Source: an uncultured Alphaproteobacteria bacterium
Lineage (GTDB): Bacteria > Pseudomonadota > Alphaproteobacteria > RF32 > CAG-239
Assembly: GCA_900540425.1 (NCBI GenBank)
Contig: UQFU01000066.1
Span: 1-9,377 of the forward strand
Length of the DNA: 9,377 nucleotides
Direction of reading: 5' to 3'
The position numbers were made by a program, and so were the translations under genes. The notes under the pieces were generated by a model. It did no database searches. It had not been told where the DNA came from and saw only the letters and a list, made by a program, of their open reading frames with translations. Shown one piece after another: positions 6,234 through 9,377 of this stretch (position 1 is its first letter; every line of letters begins with the position of its first letter).

Positions 6234-6641
6234 ATGCGTGCATTGATTTTGATTGGGCTTAGTGTCTTGTTTGTGGTCAGCTGCGCCACTCCGGAGAAGT
6301 ATGATGCCCGTCTGAACGGGTGGCTGGGAAAGACCGAAACCCAGCTGGTGCAAAAATGGGGCAAGCCGAGCGCTATGAAGATTCTTGATAACGGTGACAA
6401 GGTCATTACATATACCAAAGCCGATGACGTATATGTTCCGTCGCAGTTTTATATTTATAATCCGGGGCAGGTGCCGAATGTGGACGAGGTTTATACGCCT
6501 TTTGACGGCGAATACGATTTTGGCCCGTATAATGAGCTGGTCGGTTATCAGGTAACCAGAATATGCCAGACGTCGTTTCTGATTCAGAGCGGTATAATCA
6601 GCGGCTGGAAATGGCGCGGCAATGATTGCGCATCGTATTAA
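6234..6641 (+). CDS. Small outer-membrane lipoprotein (SmpA/BamE-like fold suspected)
   Basis: A 135-aa predicted lipoprotein. The start at 6234 follows GGAGGGGAG with 7-nt spacing; upstream in-frame codons at 6213 and 6216 overlap that site. The signal sequence (MRALILIGLSVLFVVSC) ends in a lipobox V-V-S-C with lipidated Cys17, followed by Ala, which favours outer-membrane sorting. The segment WLGKTETQLVQKWGKPS (30-46) and the following NGDKVITYTK recall the small SmpA/BamE-like domain, where a helix is followed by strands. Two cysteines near the C-terminus (111 and 132) could form a disulfide around a predicted strand pair. It is not BamE itself by obvious motif. A 146-nt gap separates it from the ftsB-like gene, so it may be its own transcript. 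Function unknown. Confidence 0.8.
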   Translation: MRALILIGLSVLFVVSCATPEKYDARLNGWLGKTETQLVQKWGKPSAMKILDNGDKVITYTKADDVYVPSQFYIYNPGQVPNVDEVYTPFDGEYDFGPYNELVGYQVTRICQTSFLIQSGIISGWKWRGNDCASY

Positions 6642-6787
6642 AAGAATTCAGCTCAACCGGTCGGGAAAGATAAAAAGTTTGGCGCAGGCGTAACTAATTT
6701 TTAACTTAAATATGCTCCACTTAATCCTGACCGGCAGCAGAGTCGGTCCGTAGAAGAAAAGATTCATGCTTTGAGGATTGACGACAG

Positions 6788-7111
6788 ATGGGATTATTTA
6801 TGGAACTGCAAAACCGGATTAAAAACTCCAGCTTTTTGCTGATTTGCATTTTCCTGTTTTTTTATTTTATGTATCATGCCGTCAACGGTGAACGCGGTTT
6901 TTTGAAATATATGTATCTGAAAAAAGAAATCGCCCAGGCCGAAAAAATTGCAGCCAGCTATCATGAGCAGAAAGTCCATTTGGAAGACAAGGTTCGTTTG
7001 TTGTCCTCGTCAAGTTTGGATTTGGACATGTTAGAAGAGCGCGCCCGGGTCGTGCTTAATTTTGCCGGGTCTGATGAGTTTATTATCCTTGACGAAAACT
7101 CCGAATTTTAA
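6788..7111 (+). CDS. ftsB: Septum formation initiator family protein (FtsB/DivIC-like)
   Basis: A 107-aa bitopic membrane protein. It has a short cytoplasmic N-terminus, one membrane segment (about 15-32), then a periplasmic coiled coil (about 43-73) and the family's C-terminal pattern of acidic/hydrophobic residues (LDMLEERARVVLNFAGSDEF, 79-98). In known systems FtsB bridges FtsL and FtsQ in the divisome and helps activate septal peptidoglycan synthesis. AGGA at 6774-6777 is 10 nt before ATG 6788; the next ATG (6800) is too far from it. The gene is convergent with pgpA and their stop regions overlap by 4 nt (7108-7111). Sequence similarity in this family is low, so the name reflects architecture more than identity. 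Confidence 0.82.
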   Translation: MGLFMELQNRIKNSSFLLICIFLFFYFMYHAVNGERGFLKYMYLKKEIAQAEKIAASYHEQKVHLEDKVRLLSSSSLDLDMLEERARVVLNFAGSDEFIILDENSEF

Positions 7112-7575
7112 AAAGCGTAGACTTTGAGCAAAAAAACGAGAATCATTCCGATAAAGCCGGCGATCAAATCGTCAAGCATAATTCCCAAACCGCCGGGGAC
7201 TTTTTGATCCGCCCAAGAAACCGGCCAGGGCTTGAGAATGTCCAAAACGCGGAACAAAGCAAAACCGATGAGGTATAAATAAAGGTTAATGCCGGCGAAG
7301 ACCAAAGTCAGCGACTGCCCGGCAACTTCATCGATAACAATCATGCCGGGATCCTTAACTCCCAGGATTTCCGAAAATTTTTCGGACGCGACAATACCTA
7401 GCAGCGAAACCAGAACGACAAAGGCAACAACGCTGCCCGAACCCAGGTGCGAGTTCAGAAAATACACGACCGGGAGTGTGGCCAGCGACCCGACTGTTCC
7501 CGGAGCATAGCGTGACTTTCCCACATAAAACCAAGTGCTGATTAATTCCCACATTCCATCCAGATTTTTTTTCAT
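7108..7575 (-). CDS. pgpA: Phosphatidylglycerophosphatase A
   Basis: A 155-aa inner-membrane phosphatase that dephosphorylates phosphatidylglycerol-phosphate to phosphatidylglycerol. The family motifs are all present: G-K-S-R-Y-APGTVGS (19-30), KDPGMIVIDEVAGQ (74-87) with the acidic catalytic residues, LFRVLDILKPWP (107-118) and PGGLGIMLDDLIAG (127-140). Hydrophobic helices at about 33-63, 88-108 and 137-151 anchor it. Length and start are normal for the family; GGAG (complement of 7586-7589) is 10 nt before the ATG at 7575. It is divergent from the M23 gene and convergent with the ftsB-like gene, with stop codons interlocked (7108-7111). Confidence 0.95.
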   Translation of the reverse strand: MKKNLDGMWELISTWFYVGKSRYAPGTVGSLATLPVVYFLNSHLGSGSVVAFVVLVSLLGIVASEKFSEILGVKDPGMIVIDEVAGQSLTLVFAGINLYLYLIGFALFRVLDILKPWPVSWADQKVPGGLGIMLDDLIAGFIGMILVFLLKVYAF

Positions 7576-7611
7576 AGGCTGTTGTCTCCGTTAATTTTCG
7601 CTCTTGATTTT

Positions 7612-7626
7612 GGGACGAATCGTCCC
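7612..7626. promoter_or_regulatory. Palindrome GGGACGA-A-TCGTCCC in the pgpA/M23 divergent region
   Basis: Perfect 7-bp arms around one central base form a 15-bp palindrome, extended imperfectly by TTTT/AAAA and CTTG/CAAG flanks (7603-7636). It lies about 37 nt upstream of the pgpA start, so it would sit in the pgpA promoter or leader, and about 120 nt upstream of the M23 gene. An operator for a dimeric regulator is the likeliest role. As a terminator it is poor on either strand because no proper T-run follows. Confidence 0.4.
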
Positions 7627-7694
7627 GAAAAACAAGATTTTATTTTGCGGCGTTGGATAAGTTTGCAAAAAAAGCTGTATTTTTATAATTTATT

Positions 7695-7703
7695 TGCTAT
7701 AAA
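7695..7703 (+). promoter_or_regulatory. Candidate extended -10 promoter for the M23-bactofilin operon
   Basis: TGCTATAAA is an extended -10 (TGn plus TATAAA) 43 nt before ATG 7747. No good -35 lies 17 nt upstream. An alternative is TATAAT at 7684-7689 with TTGCAA at 7663-7668, but the spacing is only 15 nt. Either would start transcription inside this 171-bp divergent region. Confidence 0.4.
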
Positions 7704-7746
7704 GTGAGGTCATGTTAAGAATGTGTTAATAAACGGATAGTTTTGT

Positions 7747-8979
7747 ATGAAACGTAAAATTAACAAAAAAGCTAAAGACTACCACGTGAATTATACTGAA
7801 AAAAAGAAGTTTTTTTCAGATAAGGAGATTATTTTCCGCAGCGAAGGGCGGGCCAAGGTTCTGACGATAACATCAAAAGCGCAGATGGTTTTGCTGTGCA
7901 TTGTTTGTCTGGTTGGGATTTGGAGCTTTTATTCTTATTATCTGTATAACCGTACCGGCAATATTTTGCACAGCCGCGACCGTGAATTGCTGCAAACCCG
8001 GCATGCGTATCTGGAGCTGATGGGCGATTTTGTTAACCTGCATAAAAACGTTAACAATATGATTGAGAATCTGGAGAAACGCAAGTCAAACGCAACGCCG
8101 GAACTGAACAAGTATAAGCAGCAGGCCGAAGTTTTGGAGGGTAAAATCAAGCAGATTACTTCTCAAAACGATTGGGTCAGCGACGAGAAGGTTTCTCAGC
8201 AAATCAGCATTAACGAGGCCTTGTTGCAGCGCGATATTGCCGCGTCGGAACGCGATGAGCTGAAAGAGCAGCTGGCGCAAATGCACAATACGGTGGAGGA
8301 AATCCGCAGCGCCGAGATGGAAGTTTTTGAACGGATGAAAAGCATTACTTCCAAAGAAGTGCAAAAAATCAAAAGCGCTTTTGCGGAAATCAATGTTCCG
8401 TTGAAGAAGCAGGGGCTGTATTTTAATGCGCTGGCCAATAACAAGAAGGACGGCGGCAAAGGCGGTCCTTATGTTCCGGATCTGAAAGCGGTTATTAAAG
8501 ATCGGCAGATGAACGAGAGCATCTCGATGATTTATAAGAACATTGATGATCTTGAATATTATAAAGAAGTGGTGCAATACGTTCCCATCGGCAAGCCGGT
8601 TTGGAGCTACTGGGTGACCTCTCCGTTTGGGTCGCGGCCGGATCCGTTCCAGAAGAAAAAGGCGACTCACAAAGGGGTGGACTTGGCCAGCCGCACCGGA
8701 AACAAGATTAAGACCCAGGCCAAGGGAAAAGTTACAAGGGCCGAGTTTACCCGCGGTTACGGAAATCTGGTTGTGGTGGATCATGGAAACGGGTTTACGA
8801 CCAAGTATGCGCATATGAATAAAATTTATGTTAAGAAGGGCGACCATGTGGATTATAATACGGCGCTGGGCGAGGTTGGGAGTACCGGCCGTTCGACTGG
8901 GCCGCACCTTCATTACGAAGTGTTGTATCAGGGGCGGCCGGTGGATCCGATGCCCTTTATCAAAGCGAAAAAATCTTAG
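7747..8979 (+). CDS. Membrane-anchored M23 family metalloendopeptidase
   Basis: A 410-aa peptidoglycan hydrolase. Residues 1-45 are basic and cytoplasmic, a membrane segment spans about 46-66, and a long periplasmic coiled-coil region (about 75-215) follows. The C-terminal LytM/M23 domain (about 285-405) has intact zinc ligands: His308 and Asp312 in HKGVDLA, and His389 in GPHLHYEV (385-392), with catalytic His356 (KYAHMN) and His387. It should cut peptide cross-links in the periplasm. The start ATG 7747 has only a weak GGA (7735-7737) upstream. The bactofilin gene begins 14 nt after its stop, so the two form an operon. Pairing of M23 peptidases with bactofilins for local wall remodelling and cell shape is known in alphaproteobacteria and in Helicobacter. 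Confidence 0.94.
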   Translation: MKRKINKKAKDYHVNYTEKKKFFSDKEIIFRSEGRAKVLTITSKAQMVLLCIVCLVGIWSFYSYYLYNRTGNILHSRDRELLQTRHAYLELMGDFVNLHKNVNNMIENLEKRKSNATPELNKYKQQAEVLEGKIKQITSQNDWVSDEKVSQQISINEALLQRDIAASERDELKEQLAQMHNTVEEIRSAEMEVFERMKSITSKEVQKIKSAFAEINVPLKKQGLYFNALANNKKDGGKGGPYVPDLKAVIKDRQMNESISMIYKNIDDLEYYKEVVQYVPIGKPVWSYWVTSPFGSRPDPFQKKKATHKGVDLASRTGNKIKTQAKGKVTRAEFTRGYGNLVVVDHGNGFTTKYAHMNKIYVKKGDHVDYNTALGEVGSTGRSTGPHLHYEVLYQGRPVDPMPFIKAKKS

Positions 8980-8993
8980 GAGGCTGAAAGGCA

Positions 8994-9377
8994 ATGAAAA
9001 AATTAAAAAGATTGTTGTATCTTAAATTCGCCCGCAAATTGAGCCGCAATACGTCAGGCGTTCCGGTTCCGACGATTGTCAGCGAGGGGTCTACCGTTAA
9101 GGGAGATATTATATCTGACGGTATTATTCATATTGACGGCCGGGTTGAAGGAGATATTACCTGTGCGGAACTGGTTGTCGGATTGAAGGGAAGCGTCAGC
9201 GGTTCGGTTAATACCCAAACGTTGCATTTGTACGGAATGTTGCAGGGTAAGGCCAGCGTGGACAAGCTGTTTATTGCCAAGACGGCAAAGTTGATTGGCG
9301 ATGTGACTCATAATTCGATTGCGATTGAACCGGGAGCGTATATTGACGGGCATTGTATCCGATCCGGTTCGCCAATC
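8994..9377 (+). CDS. Bactofilin (3' end beyond window)
   Basis: The first 128 codons of a bactofilin are present and open to the window end. TAGGAGG (8977-8983), overlapping the stop of the M23 gene, lies 10 nt before ATG 8994. After a basic N-terminal tail (MKKLKRLLYLKFARKLS) and a proline-containing linker, the core begins near residue 28 with TIVSEGSTVKGDI, then repeated short strands (IHIDGRVEGDI, LVVGLKGSVSGSV, LHLYGMLQGKA, LFIAKTAKLIGDV, IAIEPGAYIDG), the right-handed beta-helix pattern of bactofilins. These proteins self-assemble into filaments without nucleotide and can recruit wall enzymes. The tail is where some bactofilins bind membrane or partners. The adjacent M23 enzyme is the obvious candidate partner. 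Confidence 0.92.
   Translation, partial: MKKLKRLLYLKFARKLSRNTSGVPVPTIVSEGSTVKGDIISDGIIHIDGRVEGDITCAELVVGLKGSVSGSVNTQTLHLYGMLQGKASVDKLFIAKTAKLIGDVTHNSIAIEPGAYIDGHCIRSGSPI

Noticed and set aside
8086..8994. Minus-strand open frame of 302 codons opposite the M23 gene
   Set aside because: It is the antisense shadow of a peptidase with intact catalytic motifs and has no ribosome site or family resemblance.

Overview
The window looks like chromosomal DNA from an alphaproteobacterium. The gene content fits this: a transmembrane M23 peptidase followed directly by a bactofilin, a large MscS-type channel with a periplasmic helical domain, FtsB- and PgpA-type proteins, and many envelope genes. Composition is moderate (mid-40s % GC by eye), with AT-rich intergenic DNA. 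The assignment is an inference; no rRNA or phylogenetic marker is present.

Layout. (1) Bases 1-133, minus strand: the 5' end of a small secreted Cys-containing protein, cut by the window edge. (2) Bases 134-605: an AT-rich divergent intergenic region with a plausible minus-strand promoter, two dyads and a possible IS3-like terminal repeat remnant. (3) Bases 606-5431, plus strand: a tight operon of an aspartate-semialdehyde-dehydrogenase homologue that has lost its catalytic residues, an MscS-family channel and a MurD-type Mur ligase (16-nt gap, then a 14-nt overlap). (4) Bases 5475-5880: an intact tRNA-Thr(CGT) with a terminator, then a ~160-nt spacer made almost entirely of hairpins, then a second copy of the tRNA 3' half plus terminator. 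(5) Bases 5881-6233: a minus-strand ORF remnant abutting that repeat, AT-rich DNA and a third terminator-like hairpin. (6) Bases 6234-7111, plus strand: a small lipoprotein and an FtsB/DivIC-like protein. (7) Bases 7108-7575, minus strand: pgpA, convergent with and overlapping the ftsB-like gene by 4 nt. (8) Bases 7747-9377, plus strand: a membrane-anchored M23 endopeptidase and a bactofilin cut by the window end.

The common theme is the envelope: peptidoglycan precursor synthesis (MurD), peptidoglycan cleavage and its cytoskeletal scaffold (M23 and bactofilin), divisome (FtsB-like), phosphatidylglycerol synthesis (PgpA), osmotic protection (MscS) and an outer-membrane lipoprotein.

The most unusual items are: the tRNA-Thr 3'-half duplication, whose two copies differ by paired compensatory T-stem changes and enclose a hairpin-rich spacer; the ASD homologue lacking its catalytic Cys, Gln, Arg and His; and the Mur ligase whose P-loop and glutamate-binding motifs differ from ordinary MurD and suggest a MurD2-like (L-glutamate-adding) enzyme.
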